DNA of 64,000 nucleotides from JAVBSC01 sp031547305 (GTDB lineage Bacteria; Desulfobacterota; Desulfovibrionia; Desulfovibrionales; Desulfovibrionaceae): contig JAVBSC010000007.1 in NCBI GenBank assembly GCA_031547305.1, forward strand, positions 12,154-76,153. The letters are read 5' to 3'. Shown one piece after another: positions 24,923 to 33,967 of this stretch. Position numbers and translations under genes: made by a program. The notes below the pieces were generated by a model, which was not told the DNA's origin, did no database searches, and saw only the letters and a program-made list of their open reading frames with translations. Position 1 is the first letter of the stretch. Every line of letters starts with the position of its first letter.

Positions 24923-25651
24923 TTATAAGGGCCCTAACGGGTAGCGGCCGCAGGTGAACTTGGGGCCTTCCGGACACCAGCCCAGGCGTTCACATTTGGC
25001 GCCGGCAACGTTAAAGATGGCCGGCAGGACTTCGCGGCAGAGCCGGAGCATTTCGTCGGCCAGGGCCTTTATTTCCCACTGGGCGCGCAGGCAGCAGCGC
25101 TGCTCGAAAAAGTTCAGCAGGGAGCGGCAGTTCATGGTCATGACGATGCGTGTTTCCGCGGCCTGGGGCAGGACAAAACGGGCGTCCTCCTTGGCTTTGT
25201 CGCCCCGTCCGGCTTGCTCCAGCAGATCTTTCAAATCCCGGTAGCCCTGGCCGATTTCCGCCATCAGAGCCTCAAAGCGCTCTTTGGCGGCCGGATTTTT
25301 GGCGATTGCCGGGGGCAGGATGTAGTCAAAGGCGCTGCCGTCCACATAGCGCTGGCTCTGCTGGGAATAAGAGGCCAGACGATGCCGGACGAGCTGGTGC
25401 GTCAGAGCGCGGGAAACCCCCTGGGCCGCGAAGCTGAAGCTGACGTGCTCTATGGGGCTGACATGGCCGGAATCCATGACCTGGGCCACGAACTCCGCCT
25501 GCTTTTCCCGGCTGATTTCGCCGGAGACCAGGCGCGGCCACATATCCGCCACGAATCCGGCGTGGTAGCACTGGCGAAAAGCCGCGTAAATCAGGGACAA
25601 AGGCTCGGGCGTGGCGGCCAGAAGCTCCACGCGCAGTTTAGTTTCCGGCAT
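24923..25651 (-). CDS. thyX: FAD-dependent thymidylate synthase
   Basis: 242-aa flavin enzyme making dTMP from dUMP with methylenetetrahydrofolate. The ThyX motif RHRLASYSQQSQRY (RHR-x7-S pattern) is near residue 88, with SPIEHVSFSF before it and TMNCRSLLNFFEQRC, which carries the substrate-binding region, after it. AGGAAAAC precedes the ATG. It is 6 bases downstream of ruvB and may be read from the same transcript, followed by a GC-rich hairpin. Confidence 0.94.
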   Translation of the reverse strand: MPETKLRVELLAATPEPLSLIYAAFRQCYHAGFVADMWPRLVSGEISREKQAEFVAQVMDSGHVSPIEHVSFSFAAQGVSRALTHQLVRHRLASYSQQSQRYVDGSAFDYILPPAIAKNPAAKERFEALMAEIGQGYRDLKDLLEQAGRGDKAKEDARFVLPQAAETRIVMTMNCRSLLNFFEQRCCLRAQWEIKALADEMLRLCREVLPAIFNVAGAKCERLGWCPEGPKFTCGRYPLGPL

Positions 25652-25657
25652 GTTTTC

Positions 25658-26617
25658 CTATCCCAGAAGGTTAAGATGCTTGTAGGCTTTGGCGGTGGCC
25701 ACACGGCCCCGGTGCGTGCGCTTCAGGAAGCCGCACTGGATCAGGTATGGCTCGTAGATGTCCTCTATGGTGCGCACATCCTCGGAGCAGGCCACGGCCA
25801 GGGTTTTCAGGCCTACCGGCCCGCCGCCGTAATGCTCGATAAGCACGGACAGCAGCTTGCGGTCCATCTGGTCCAGGCCGCTCTCGTCCACTTCCATGCG
25901 GGCAAGGGCGTGGGCGGCCTCTTCCGGCCCGATCTGCTTCTTGCAATGCACAGTGCAAAAATCCCGCACCCGGCGCAGCAACCGGTTGGCGATGCGCGGA
26001 GTGCCGCGCGCCCGGCGGCCTATTTCCAGCGCGCCTTCCGGCGTGACCTTTACCTTGATGATGCCGGAACTGCGCGTGACAATACGGGCCAATTCCTCAG
26101 GCGAGTAAAAATCCAGGCGCAGGATTACCCCAAAGCGGTCCCGCAGGGGCGAAGAGAGCAGCCCGATGCGTGTGGTCGCACCCACCAGGGTGAAGGGTTC
26201 CAGGTCGATCTTGACCGTACGCGCCCCAGGCCCCTGCCCCACCACCAGGTCCAGCTTAAAATCTTCCAGGGCCGGGTACAGGACTTCCTCCACGGCAATG
26301 GGCATACGGTGGATTTCATCCACAAACAGCAAATCGTGGCGGGACAGATTGGTGAGGATGGCCGCCAGATCCCCGCTGCGCTCCAGCACCGGGCCGGACG
26401 TGCTGACTATGTTCACGCCCAGCTCGCTGGCCATGATCTGGGCCAGGGTGGTCTTGCCCAGGCCGGGGTTGCCGTAGAACAGCGTATGATCCAGGGCCTG
26501 GCCGCGCTCCTTGGCCGCCTGCAGATAGACCTTAAGGTTAGCGCGCAAATCCTCGTGCCCGATAAAATCGTCCAGGGTCCGTGGGCGGATGCCTTCTTCC
26601 GCGCTGATCTCACTCAT
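25658..26617 (-). CDS. ruvB: Holliday junction branch migration helicase RuvB
   Basis: 319-aa AAA+ motor of the RuvABC complex. Walker [10 protein letters not shown], Walker [11 protein letters not shown], sensor 1 [18 protein letters not shown], and the C-terminal winged helix ending [16 protein letters not shown] are all present. The N-terminus is the short form ([14 protein letters not shown]). Its start overlaps the ruvA stop by 4 bases, indicating translational coupling. ruvC is not in the window. Confidence 0.96.
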   Translation of the reverse strand: MSEISAEEGIRPRTLDDFIGHEDLRANLKVYLQAAKERGQALDHTLFYGNPGLGKTTLAQIMASELGVNIVSTSGPVLERSGDLAAILTNLSRHDLLFVDEIHRMPIAVEEVLYPALEDFKLDLVVGQGPGARTVKIDLEPFTLVGATTRIGLLSSPLRDRFGVILRLDFYSPEELARIVTRSSGIIKVKVTPEGALEIGRRARGTPRIANRLLRRVRDFCTVHCKKQIGPEEAAHALARMEVDESGLDQMDRKLLSVLIEHYGGGPVGLKTLAVACSEDVRTIEDIYEPYLIQCGFLKRTHRGRVATAKAYKHLNLLG

Positions 26618-27228
26618 TTGTTGCGGCCCCCGGCCAGTATTTTAAGCGCGGCCCGGAGCAGACCGCCCAAATCGGATTCTCCGGCAGCCGCCAAAGCCTC
26701 CTTGACCGCCACGGAAGCCTCTTCCTCGCTGTAGCCCAGGTTTTCCAGCCCGGCCACCGCGTCGCGGAACACCGTATTCCCGCTCCCCGGCCCGGACCCG
26801 GCAACGCCAGGCAAGCCGCCGTCCAATTTGAGCTTGTACTTCAATTCCAGAAAAATCTGCTGGGCGCTTTTCTTGCCGATTCCGGAAACCCTGGTCAGGC
26901 CCATGACATCCTCTTCCAGCACGATGCGCCGCAAATCCTCCGGCCGATAGACCGTAAGAATGGCCATGGCCGTGCGCGCCCCCACCCGGTTGATCCCGAT
27001 CAGCGTAAGAAAGGTCTCCCGCTCGTCCCAGGCTTCAAAGCCGAACAGCTCCAAGGCGTCCTCGCGCACGATGGTGGCCGTGTACAGGCAGACCTTTTCC
27101 CCCCTGGCCGGCAGCCGGCCCAGGGTATGGCCGCTTAAAAACACCTCATAGCCCACGCCGCCCGGCGTCACCACCACGCAACCGTTCAGGCTCACTTCCG
27201 CCAGGCGGCCTTCCACATATGCTATCAT
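26614..27228 (-). CDS. ruvA: Holliday junction DNA-binding protein RuvA
   Basis: 204-aa tetramer-forming subunit that binds four-way junctions and loads RuvB. It has the N-terminal OB fold (MIAYVEGRL...[11 protein letters not shown]), the helix-hairpin-helix stretches [18 protein letters not shown] and [20 protein letters not shown], and a C-terminal domain (about 150-204) for RuvB contact, joined by a Gly/Ser-rich linker. It overlaps ruvB by 4 bases and lies 9 bases after the trmH-type gene. Confidence 0.95.
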   Translation of the reverse strand: MIAYVEGRLAEVSLNGCVVVTPGGVGYEVFLSGHTLGRLPARGEKVCLYTATIVREDALELFGFEAWDERETFLTLIGINRVGARTAMAILTVYRPEDLRRIVLEEDVMGLTRVSGIGKKSAQQIFLELKYKLKLDGGLPGVAGSGPGSGNTVFRDAVAGLENLGYSEEEASVAVKEALAAAGESDLGGLLRAALKILAGGRNK

Positions 27229-27237
27229 CCCCTCACC

Positions 27238-27849
27238 TCACCTTGAGGACCAGACCCTGAACAATTCCTCCAACTCCCCGTCCGGGTAGCCCGGCCGGTC
27301 ATAATTGCCGGACAGGCCGCGCCTGCGGCTGGCTTCGGCCAGCAGAACCGCCGCCGCCACCGAAACGTTCAGGCTCTGGATCATCCCCAGCATGGGAATG
27401 TAAATCTCCCCGTCCGCTATGGAGGCCAACTCCGGCGTGACCCCGCTGTGCTCGTTGCCCAGAATGATCGCCGTGGGCGCGCTCAGATCGCAGTCCCAAA
27501 AAGACCTGGCCGCTTCCGAGCAGCTTGTGGCATAAATGCGCATGCCCTGCTCTTTTAACTCTCGGCGCAGCCCCTCCGCATCCTTGTGCCTTCTCGTCTC
27601 CACCCACTTGCGGGCCGAGGCGGAACTCTTTTCGCCCAGCACCGGAAAAGCCGTGTCCGTATAATAAAGATGCACCCTGGGCACCCCAAAGGCGTCGCAG
27701 CTCCGGTAAATGGCCGAGACATTGTGCGGATCGTGTATGTTCGCCAGCACCAGCGTCAAATCCGGCTGCCGCTTTTCCAGTACCCGCCGGATCTTCGCCA
27801 GCCGCGCCGTTGTCCTGGGCCTTGGAATGCTGTTATCCCGCTGCTTCAT
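27238..27849 (-). CDS. TrmH/SpoU-family RNA 2'-O-methyltransferase
   Basis: 203-aa SAM-dependent SPOUT methyltransferase. The three motifs are NIHDPHNVSAIYRSCDAFGV (motif 1), ILGNEHSGV (motif 2) and IPMLGMIQSLNVSVAAAVLL (motif 3, forming the trefoil knot). The absence of an extra N-terminal L30-like domain and the short C-terminal extension resemble TrmH (Gm18 of tRNA) more than RlmB. No clear ribosome site precedes the ATG. It is followed closely by ruvA. Confidence 0.85.
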   Translation of the reverse strand: MKQRDNSIPRPRTTARLAKIRRVLEKRQPDLTLVLANIHDPHNVSAIYRSCDAFGVPRVHLYYTDTAFPVLGEKSSASARKWVETRRHKDAEGLRRELKEQGMRIYATSCSEAARSFWDCDLSAPTAIILGNEHSGVTPELASIADGEIYIPMLGMIQSLNVSVAAAVLLAEASRRRGLSGNYDRPGYPDGELEELFRVWSSR

Positions 27850-27888
27850 TAATATAAATCCAGTTATGCTTATGAGTGTTCCGCATTT

Positions 27889-28134
27889 TTATCGCTCGAC
27901 CGGACATGCCAGGGCTACCATTTCGCGCAGGAGGGAGATGGTTTCCTCCGCGTCTTTGGGTTCCACTTTCCGCAGGGCGAACCCGGCGTGAACGATCACG
28001 TAGTCGCCGGGATGCAGGTCTTCGGATAAAAGCATGGCCGAAGCGTTTATATAGGTGTCGCTGTCGCCAACCCGGCAGCGCAGCATGCCGGATTCCTGCA
28101 CTTCGGTAATCTGGACCGGTACGGCAAGGCACAT
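27889..28134 (-). CDS. hypC: hydrogenase maturation factor HypC/HupF
   Basis: 81-aa chaperone carrying the Fe(CN)2CO unit for [NiFe] hydrogenase assembly with HypD. It begins MCLAVPVQI, with the essential cysteine at position 2, and has LHPGDYVIVHAGFALRKV, the family core. GGAGC lies just before the start. No other hyp genes or hydrogenase subunits are in the window. It is first in the minus-strand run toward trmH and ruvAB, with a 39-base gap. Confidence 0.92.
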   Translation of the reverse strand: MCLAVPVQITEVQESGMLRCRVGDSDTYINASAMLLSEDLHPGDYVIVHAGFALRKVEPKDAEETISLLREMVALACPVER

Positions 28135-28369
28135 AAAAAGCTCCTGAGACTAAAAATAAAATAAACTGTCGAATTCTGGCAGAAAGCGCCAAGGTTGGCA
28201 AGAGAAGCGCGCGGGTTGAATCAGGGATCAAAAAAGGATATCGCGGACAGCCAGCGGGATGACACGCCTGGCCGGCCGTGGAGCAAAAATTACCTTGCCC
28301 GGCTTTCACCAAGAGGGTGAGTAAAGCCGTAAACGAAAATAAACCGCAAAAAACTGTCCACTCTTACAA

Positions 28370-28397
28370 TTGACACAATTTCCGTAAAAAGTAATAA
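28370..28397 (+). promoter_or_regulatory. promoter of the efflux operon
   Basis: TTGACA (28370-28375) and TAATAA (28392-28397) with a 16-base spacer, close to the sigma-70 consensus. It is 121 bases before the outer-membrane lipoprotein start and otherwise lies in a gene-free 384-base region. Confidence 0.6.
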
Positions 28398-28518
28398 ACT
28401 GAGAGTTGAAAGGAGTCACCAAAGGTTGACGCTTGAGCCAGCTTGGCTATTCCGTATGATATATCCGCAAATTCATCACCCCTTCTCTGTCCGGCTATTA
28501 TTTTGGCGCGGAGGATTC

Positions 28519-30069
28519 ATGCGCCCGCTCCGGGTATGGCTGGCGCTGTCGTTGTTCGCCTCTGGCTGCGTGCCGGGCGGCATTGTCCATCAGTCCACTC
28601 CGCTGGACCCGGCCCAGCTGGAAACCGGCGCATCCCTGCCGCACCTGGAGGGAATCGACTGGCCTGCCGACCGGTGGTGGGAAATCTATCGGGATCCGCA
28701 ACTCAATCGCCTGGTTGAACAGGCCTTGCGCGAAAGCCCGAATCTGCGCCTGGCCAAGGCCAGGGTGCGCATGGCGCAGGGCGCGGCCATGGCGGCCGGA
28801 GCCAATTTGTACCCGTCGGTCAATGCCGGCGGCAAAATGACGTACACCAGTTACAGCGAGAATATTTACTTTGCCGAAGAACAGGCCGGGCATCAGCTCT
28901 GGGATAACGCCGCGCTGCTCTCCGCCTCATATATTCTGGACCTCTGGGGCGGGGAAAAAGCGGCCTACACCGCCGGACTGGATACGGCGGCCGCCGCGTC
29001 CGCCGAGGCGCGGGCCGCCGGGCTGGTGCTGGAAACCAGCGTGGTCCGCGCTTATATCCGGCTCTCCGAGCAATATGAACTGCTGCGGGTGGCCCACAAG
29101 ACCCTGGCCCAGCGGGAGCGGGTGTACCGCATATCCCGCGAGCTTTCATCCGCGGGCATCGACGCGGGGCTGGCCGTCAGCCAGGCCGCCATTCCCGTTG
29201 CGGCCGGTCGGATTCGCATTGTTGAACTGGAATCAGCCATCGCCACGACCAAACAGCAGATCGCCGCTCTTACCGGCCGTGGCCCCGGCGCCGGAGAGGC
29301 GATCGAAAGGCCGTTTCTGGCCGCGGCGGAAGCCACGGGCGTGCCTGCGGCTCTGCCCGCCGAACTGGCCGGGCGCAGGCCGGACATCACGGCCGCGCGC
29401 CTGCGCGTGCTGGCTGCCGGGCAGGGCATAGTCGCGGCCAAAGCGGATTTTTATCCCAACATTAACCTGGCCGCTTCAGGAGGATACCTGGCTGTTGGCC
29501 TGGACCGGTTCATCACCCCCGGTTCCATGAGCGGCCTGGTGGGACCGGCCGTTAACCTGCCTATATTCCAGGGCGGACGTTTGCGGGGGCGGCTTACGGC
29601 AAGCACCGCTTCTTATGACGCGGCCGTGGAACTTTACAACGAAACGATTATTTCCGCTTTTTCCGCGGTGGCCGGCCGGGTGGAGGAAGCGCGCTCCTTG
29701 GCGAAACAGGCGGAGGAAGCCGCCAAAGCCCTGAGCCTGGCCAAGCGGGCCTACGAGATCAGCCTGCGCGGCTACCGGGCCGGCTTCACGGAATACATCA
29801 ACGTGCTGACGGCTGAAAATATGCTGCTCCTGGAAGAGGAACGGACCGTTTCTCTTGCCGCGCGCCGGCTGGATGTTCATGCCCGGCTCATGTACGAGCT
29901 TGGCGGCGGCTACAGAGCGGACCCGGATCCGGATACACCTACCTTTCCGGCTCCTTTTGCCGCGGATGCGCCGCCGGCCCCGTCGGTTCAGGGTTCAGCC
30001 GGAGCATCCGGCCGTGGGGAAAAAACAAGCCGGCCGGATGCGACAAACGCGGCGGAGGCTCGGCCGTGA
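28519..30069 (+). CDS. outer-membrane efflux lipoprotein, NodT/TolC type
   Basis: 516-aa outer-membrane channel of a tripartite pump. It starts at ATG 28519 (GGAGG 5 bases upstream) with a lipoprotein signal and lipobox SLFASGC (about residues 12-18); the longer frame from 28426 would bury the signal. Two TolC-type repeats are visible, the first with LNRLVEQALRESPNLRLAKARVRMA and the second with AGRRPDITAARLRVLAA and LAASGGY. The C-terminus is Pro/Ala-rich. Its stop overlaps the GTG of the FUSC gene (GTGA), so the two are coupled. Confidence 0.9.
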   Translation: MRPLRVWLALSLFASGCVPGGIVHQSTPLDPAQLETGASLPHLEGIDWPADRWWEIYRDPQLNRLVEQALRESPNLRLAKARVRMAQGAAMAAGANLYPSVNAGGKMTYTSYSENIYFAEEQAGHQLWDNAALLSASYILDLWGGEKAAYTAGLDTAAAASAEARAAGLVLETSVVRAYIRLSEQYELLRVAHKTLAQRERVYRISRELSSAGIDAGLAVSQAAIPVAAGRIRIVELESAIATTKQQIAALTGRGPGAGEAIERPFLAAAEATGVPAALPAELAGRRPDITAARLRVLAAGQGIVAAKADFYPNINLAASGGYLAVGLDRFITPGSMSGLVGPAVNLPIFQGGRLRGRLTASTASYDAAVELYNETIISAFSAVAGRVEEARSLAKQAEEAAKALSLAKRAYEISLRGYRAGFTEYINVLTAENMLLLEEERTVSLAARRLDVHARLMYELGGGYRADPDPDTPTFPAPFAADAPPAPSVQGSAGASGRGEKTSRPDATNAAEARP

Positions 30070-32231
30070 GCGCCAACCGCTGGCGCGGCATCGCCTCTTT
30101 GCCCTGGCGTAAGGAAATCCGGGAGCAGTTCCCCACGCTCCTGCGGCAGGAGGGCGCGCGCTGGGGCTTTGTGCTGCGCGCCGCCCTGGCGGCATTCATG
30201 GCCCTGTGGCTCTCAATGTTTCTGGAACTAGGCCAGCCGTCCACCTCCATGATCACCACCCTGGTGCTTATTCAGCCCCAGAGCGGCGCGGTGCTATCCA
30301 AAAGTTTCCACCGGGCGATGGGAACCCTTGCTGGAGGCCTGGCGGCGCTGCTGCTCTTTGCCCTGTTCCCGCAGCAGCAGCCTTTGCTTCTGGCGGGGCT
30401 CTGCCTGTGGGTATCACTGTGCGTAGCCGCTTCCGCGCGCTGGCGCAACTCCAGTTCATACGGGTCCGTACTTGCCGGGTACACGGCCTGCATCATCGCA
30501 CTGCCCATTCTCAATACCCCGGAACATATTTTTACCTTCGCCTCCCTGCGTATTGCCGAAGTCTTCGTGGGCATTCTCTGCGTCGCTCTGACCAGCGAGA
30601 GCATCTTCCCGAAAGCCTTGCAAAACGTGCTTTACGCCTCCGCCGAAAATTGTTTTCTCGCCTTTGGCGACCTGGTGCGCGCGTCCCTGACCGACAGCCT
30701 GCGGCCAGCCGCGATAGAACGGATGCAGTTGCGCTTCATCCGCGACATAGCCACGCTGGACAGCTACGGAGCCTCCGCCGCGTTCGAGGCCGGCGGGGCC
30801 TTTGAGCATGACCGGGTGCGTTTGTTCAACACCGGGTTCATGACGGTCGCCACCAGTTTTCACTCCCTGTACGCTTTTGTCGCCAGCCTGCCCCATGAAG
30901 ATCATTACCAGCTCCGGCATTTTTTCCGGAATATTCTGACTGACGCGGCCAGCCGCCTCGCCCCCGGCGGAATTCCCGTCCACACGGCCGAAGAGGCGCT
31001 GGCCGCCGCTGAATCCTTTGCCGCTTACCGCAAAAAGGTCGAGGCGGACCTGGCCGCGCTCTCCGCCCGAACCAGTTTTCTTCCGGAGGAGCGCCGGCTG
31101 CTGGAAAGCGGCCTGCACCTGCTGCACCGTTTTATCACCGACATGCGGGCCTATCTTATGCAATACGCCCGCCTAAACTCCCCCCCCTCCCCTGCTTTAC
31201 GGCGCTTTCCCCGCTTTGACTCCGGCACGGACAAAGGCATCGCCGTTGCCACCGGCCTGCGGGCCGGAGCGGCGTTGGCGGTTGTCCTGGCGTTCTGGCA
31301 GGCTTCGGACTGGTCAGCCGGTTCCGACGCCGCGATCTTCGCGGTGGTTTTTTGCGGCTTTCAGGCCGCGGCCCCCAACCCGGTGCGATCCATTTTCTTC
31401 AGCGCCAGCGGCTGCTTCATCGGGGTAGCCCTTGGGATGGCTTACAATTTTCTGGTCCTGCCCAGCATGTCGGATTTTGTGCCCATGTGCGGCGCCCTTT
31501 TTCCGTTTATAGCGCTAGGGCCATATTTGATGACCATTCCGCCGCTTGCCGGCTTGGGGCGGGGGTACAATTTCATGTTTGCCTCATTTGCCGAGCCCGG
31601 TCTGGCTCTGCATATCAACCCCGGCCTTCTGGTGGCCGGCGGGCTTGGCAAGTTGTACGGCATCTTCCTGGCCGCGGTCGTACTGGCCGTGTTGCTGCCT
31701 TCAGGCGGCCCCTGGTGGAAGCGGCGCCTGCAACGCGGACTTCTGCGCGAAGCTGGCCGCGCCTGCCGCGCCCGGCTCGCCTCCTTGCTGCCGCGCTTCG
31801 AAAGCAGGGTGCGCGATATTCTGCTGCAGTACATCGCCAGCTCGCTGCCAACCGAAAAAGAAAAGCAGACCATGCTCAAACGCGCTCTGGCCATCGGCAA
31901 CCTGGGCCGGGTGATCATTGAGATCCGGCATAATCTGGGCGGCGACGCCTTTTCGCCGCTGGAAAAAGAACTGCTGCGCCCGATTATGGCGGAACTGCGG
32001 CAGGTGCTGGAAAAGCGCGACTTTTCACATTACCGCGCGCTCCTGGAAAAAATTCAGAGCACAGCCATAAAGCTGGAAGAACCAACCGCCGACGGGCGCC
32101 CCTCATTTGTTCCCGGCAACGCCGCTTCGCTCGCCCGCATTCTGCAACGCTCGCTGATGCGCGTGGCGGAGGAACTGCGCATGTTCGCGCCCCGGCCCGG
32201 CGCGGAAAGGAGGCCGGCGCATGCCGCGTGA
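30066..32231 (+). CDS. FUSC-family inner-membrane efflux protein (AaeB-like)
   Basis: 721-aa inner-membrane transporter with the duplicated FUSC layout: an N-terminal block of about 6 helices (30-190, with LVLIQPQSGAVLSKSFHRAMGT), a soluble middle domain (200-390), a second helical block (400-560, with AAAPNPVRSIFFSASGC) and a C-terminal cytoplasmic helix region. GTG start overlaps the upstream stop. Relatives such as AaeB export aromatic acids, but specificity cannot be read here. It is followed by DUF1656 and an AaeA-like adaptor, the complete classical set. Confidence 0.9.
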   Translation: MSANRWRGIASLPWRKEIREQFPTLLRQEGARWGFVLRAALAAFMALWLSMFLELGQPSTSMITTLVLIQPQSGAVLSKSFHRAMGTLAGGLAALLLFALFPQQQPLLLAGLCLWVSLCVAASARWRNSSSYGSVLAGYTACIIALPILNTPEHIFTFASLRIAEVFVGILCVALTSESIFPKALQNVLYASAENCFLAFGDLVRASLTDSLRPAAIERMQLRFIRDIATLDSYGASAAFEAGGAFEHDRVRLFNTGFMTVATSFHSLYAFVASLPHEDHYQLRHFFRNILTDAASRLAPGGIPVHTAEEALAAAESFAAYRKKVEADLAALSARTSFLPEERRLLESGLHLLHRFITDMRAYLMQYARLNSPPSPALRRFPRFDSGTDKGIAVATGLRAGAALAVVLAFWQASDWSAGSDAAIFAVVFCGFQAAAPNPVRSIFFSASGCFIGVALGMAYNFLVLPSMSDFVPMCGALFPFIALGPYLMTIPPLAGLGRGYNFMFASFAEPGLALHINPGLLVAGGLGKLYGIFLAAVVLAVLLPSGGPWWKRRLQRGLLREAGRACRARLASLLPRFESRVRDILLQYIASSLPTEKEKQTMLKRALAIGNLGRVIIEIRHNLGGDAFSPLEKELLRPIMAELRQVLEKRDFSHYRALLEKIQSTAIKLEEPTADGRPSFVPGNAASLARILQRSLMRVAEELRMFAPRPGAERRPAHAA

Positions 32232-32421
32232 GAGTGTTTTTCTGGGTCTGTCCATGCCTACCCTGGTTCCGATCTTCTTCCTCTGCCTCATCATCCTGTG
32301 GCTGCTGGAAAAATACGTCTTCGTTCCACGGCGCGTATACCGGAAAGTGGCCCATCCGCCGCTGTTCCGCATCGCCGTATTCGCGCTGCTTTTTTGCTGC
32401 GCCGGGCTTTTAGTTTATTAA
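32221..32421 (+). CDS. DUF1656 small membrane protein (AaeX-like)
   Basis: 66-aa protein with two hydrophobic segments (about 13-30 and 50-66), the family layout of AaeX in aromatic acid efflux operons. It overlaps the FUSC gene by 11 bases and precedes the membrane fusion protein by 21 bases. The role in the pump is not established in the family. Confidence 0.85.
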   Translation: MPRESVFLGLSMPTLVPIFFLCLIILWLLEKYVFVPRRVYRKVAHPPLFRIAVFALLFCCAGLLVY

Positions 32422-32442
32422 CGCCTTGCGCCGGGAGGATAC

Positions 32443-33306
32443 ATGCGCATCGCCATATTGCTACGCCTTCTCATCACAGGAGCCGTGCTGACTGCCGCTG
32501 GGGCGGTCGCCGTGCTGCTCTGGAGGCACTACATGTACACCCCCTGGACGCGCGACGGCAGGGTGCGGGCCGACGTGATAACCATCGCCTCCGACGTCTC
32601 CGGGCTGGTGACAGAGGTGCCCGTAAAAGACAACCAGTTGGTGAAAAAGGGCGATCTGCTCATGCGCATCGACCAGGAACGCTACCGCCTGGCCCTGGCC
32701 AAGGCGGAAGCCAAAGTGGCCGCCGCGGAAACCGAGGTCGGACGCTTGCGCGACGAAGCGGCGCGCCGCGCGCGCGTGGGGACGGACGTCGTTTCCAGCG
32801 AGGCGCACGAGCAGGCCAGGCTGGCCGTTGTAGCCGCCGAAGCCAACCTGAGCGAAATCAAGGCGCTCAGAGATACCGCGGCGCTTAACCTGAACCGCAC
32901 GGAAGTGCGCTCTCCCGTGGACGGCTGGGTTACCAACCTGAGCGTGTTCCCCGGCGACTACGCCGCCACCGGAGTGCCGCGCATGGCGGTGATTGACGCT
33001 AATTCCTTCTGGATCTGCGGATATTTTGAGGAAACAAAACTGCCTTACCTGCATCCCGGCGACCCGGCCTCCATCGAGATGCTCGACGGCACTCCGGCTT
33101 TTGCCGGGGTGGTGGAAAGCGTCGCCAAAGGCATAGGCGAACGTGAAAACCCCACAGGCGGCAAGCTCCTGGTGGATGTGAATCCGACCTACAACTGGGT
33201 GCGCCTGGCTCAACGCATCCCCGTGCGCATACGCCTGACCGGCGAACGCCCCGCGCTGGCCATCGGCCTGTCCTGCACGGTAATCATCCACCCCAAAACG
33301 GACTGA
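32443..33306 (+). CDS. HlyD-family membrane fusion protein (AaeA-like)
   Basis: 287-aa periplasmic adaptor linking the FUSC pump to the outer-membrane channel. One N-terminal membrane anchor (about 8-27) is followed by YTPWTRDGRVRADV (the EmrA/AaeA-type start), a biotinyl-lipoyl half-motif VSGLVTEVPVKDNQLVKKGD, a helical hairpin (85-150) and the second half NRTEVRSPVDGWVTNL. GGGAGG lies 7 bases before the start. Last gene of the operon; an imperfect hairpin follows at 33376-33407. Confidence 0.9.
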   Translation: MRIAILLRLLITGAVLTAAGAVAVLLWRHYMYTPWTRDGRVRADVITIASDVSGLVTEVPVKDNQLVKKGDLLMRIDQERYRLALAKAEAKVAAAETEVGRLRDEAARRARVGTDVVSSEAHEQARLAVVAAEANLSEIKALRDTAALNLNRTEVRSPVDGWVTNLSVFPGDYAATGVPRMAVIDANSFWICGYFEETKLPYLHPGDPASIEMLDGTPAFAGVVESVAKGIGERENPTGGKLLVDVNPTYNWVRLAQRIPVRIRLTGERPALAIGLSCTVIIHPKTD

Positions 33307-33375
33307 TCAAGAGCCTCCGGGACATTTTTACTTTGCCGTTCACATCGACCAGCGAAGCGAGAATACGATAATGCA

Positions 33376-33407
33376 AGAGACCGCGAAAGTTCGCCTTCAC
33401 GGTCTCT
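33376..33407 (+). terminator. imperfect hairpin after the efflux operon
   Basis: AGAGACCG pairs with CGGTCTCT, extended by GAA/TTC across a mismatch, with a loop of about 8 bases. No T-run follows, so termination is uncertain. Confidence 0.4.
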
Positions 33408-33469
33408 GATCAAATCCGGCCAATTTTCATTACTATTGCCGGCTATATTCCTACTCTAAATTTTATTTG

Positions 33470-33781
33470 TTATTCGTGATAGTCATGTCTGTAGTCCCTG
33501 TAATGTCCGTTGTCCGCGCTTCCATGATCATGTCCGTCGCCCCGGTAATGCCCGTTGCCCAAATCCTGGTGATCATGTCCGTCGCCCCGGTAATGCCCGT
33601 TGCCCAACGCCTGATGACCATGCCCGTCGCCCTGGTAATGCGCGTTTGCCGTCGTGAAGCCCGGCTGGTTGTTTAACGCGCTGTTAACGGTGAAATCCGC
33701 CGTAAAGGCGGTTGCGGGGATGGCGAGAACTGCAAACGCAATGACCATTAGCCGCATAAAAATAAAAACGCCATATCTCAT
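33470..33781 (-). CDS. secreted His/Gly/Asp-rich tandem-repeat protein
   Basis: 103 aa with a signal peptide (MRYGVFIFMRLMVIAFAVLA, cleavage probably after AFTA) and, from about residue 44, four 15-residue repeats of the form GNGHYRGDGHDHQDL, the last degenerate and ending the protein at HDYHE. Each complete unit has three histidines plus aspartates, suggesting divalent metal binding in the periplasm. AAAGGAGG sits 5 bases before ATG 33781, strong evidence that it is translated. I recognise no family. It could be a metal buffer; a role tied to the upstream efflux genes is unsupported because it is on the other strand. Confidence 0.75.
   Translation of the reverse strand: MRYGVFIFMRLMVIAFAVLAIPATAFTADFTVNSALNNQPGFTTANAHYQGDGHGHQALGNGHYRGDGHDHQDLGNGHYRGDGHDHGSADNGHYRDYRHDYHE
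33496..33675 (-). repeat. 45-bp tandem repeat, four units, within a coding region
   Basis: Units begin near 33496, 33541, 33586 and 33631 (marked by CCCGGTAATG or close variants), in frame, giving a 15-residue protein repeat. The two central units are the most alike. Confidence 0.8.
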
Positions 33782-33967
33782 AATGCCTCCTTTGCCCGGG
33801 CCACATTGCCTCTTTCAAGTGAAGGCTCCGTGGCCCAAGACCTGTTGCCCACAATATTCTTTTTTTTTGGGGAGTCCATAAATCAGAAGGTAATAATATT
33901 ACCTAAATTTATAACATGTGATTGCGGACGGCAGGATCAGGCGTTTGTCGGAGTTGGGGGAAATAGC

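Noticed and set aside
28426..28518. Longer start of the efflux lipoprotein
   Set aside because: The lipobox signal and GGAGG support ATG 28519.
33481..33676. Tandem 45-base units as a CRISPR array
   Set aside because: Units are contiguous without spacers, in frame and within a signal-peptide protein.
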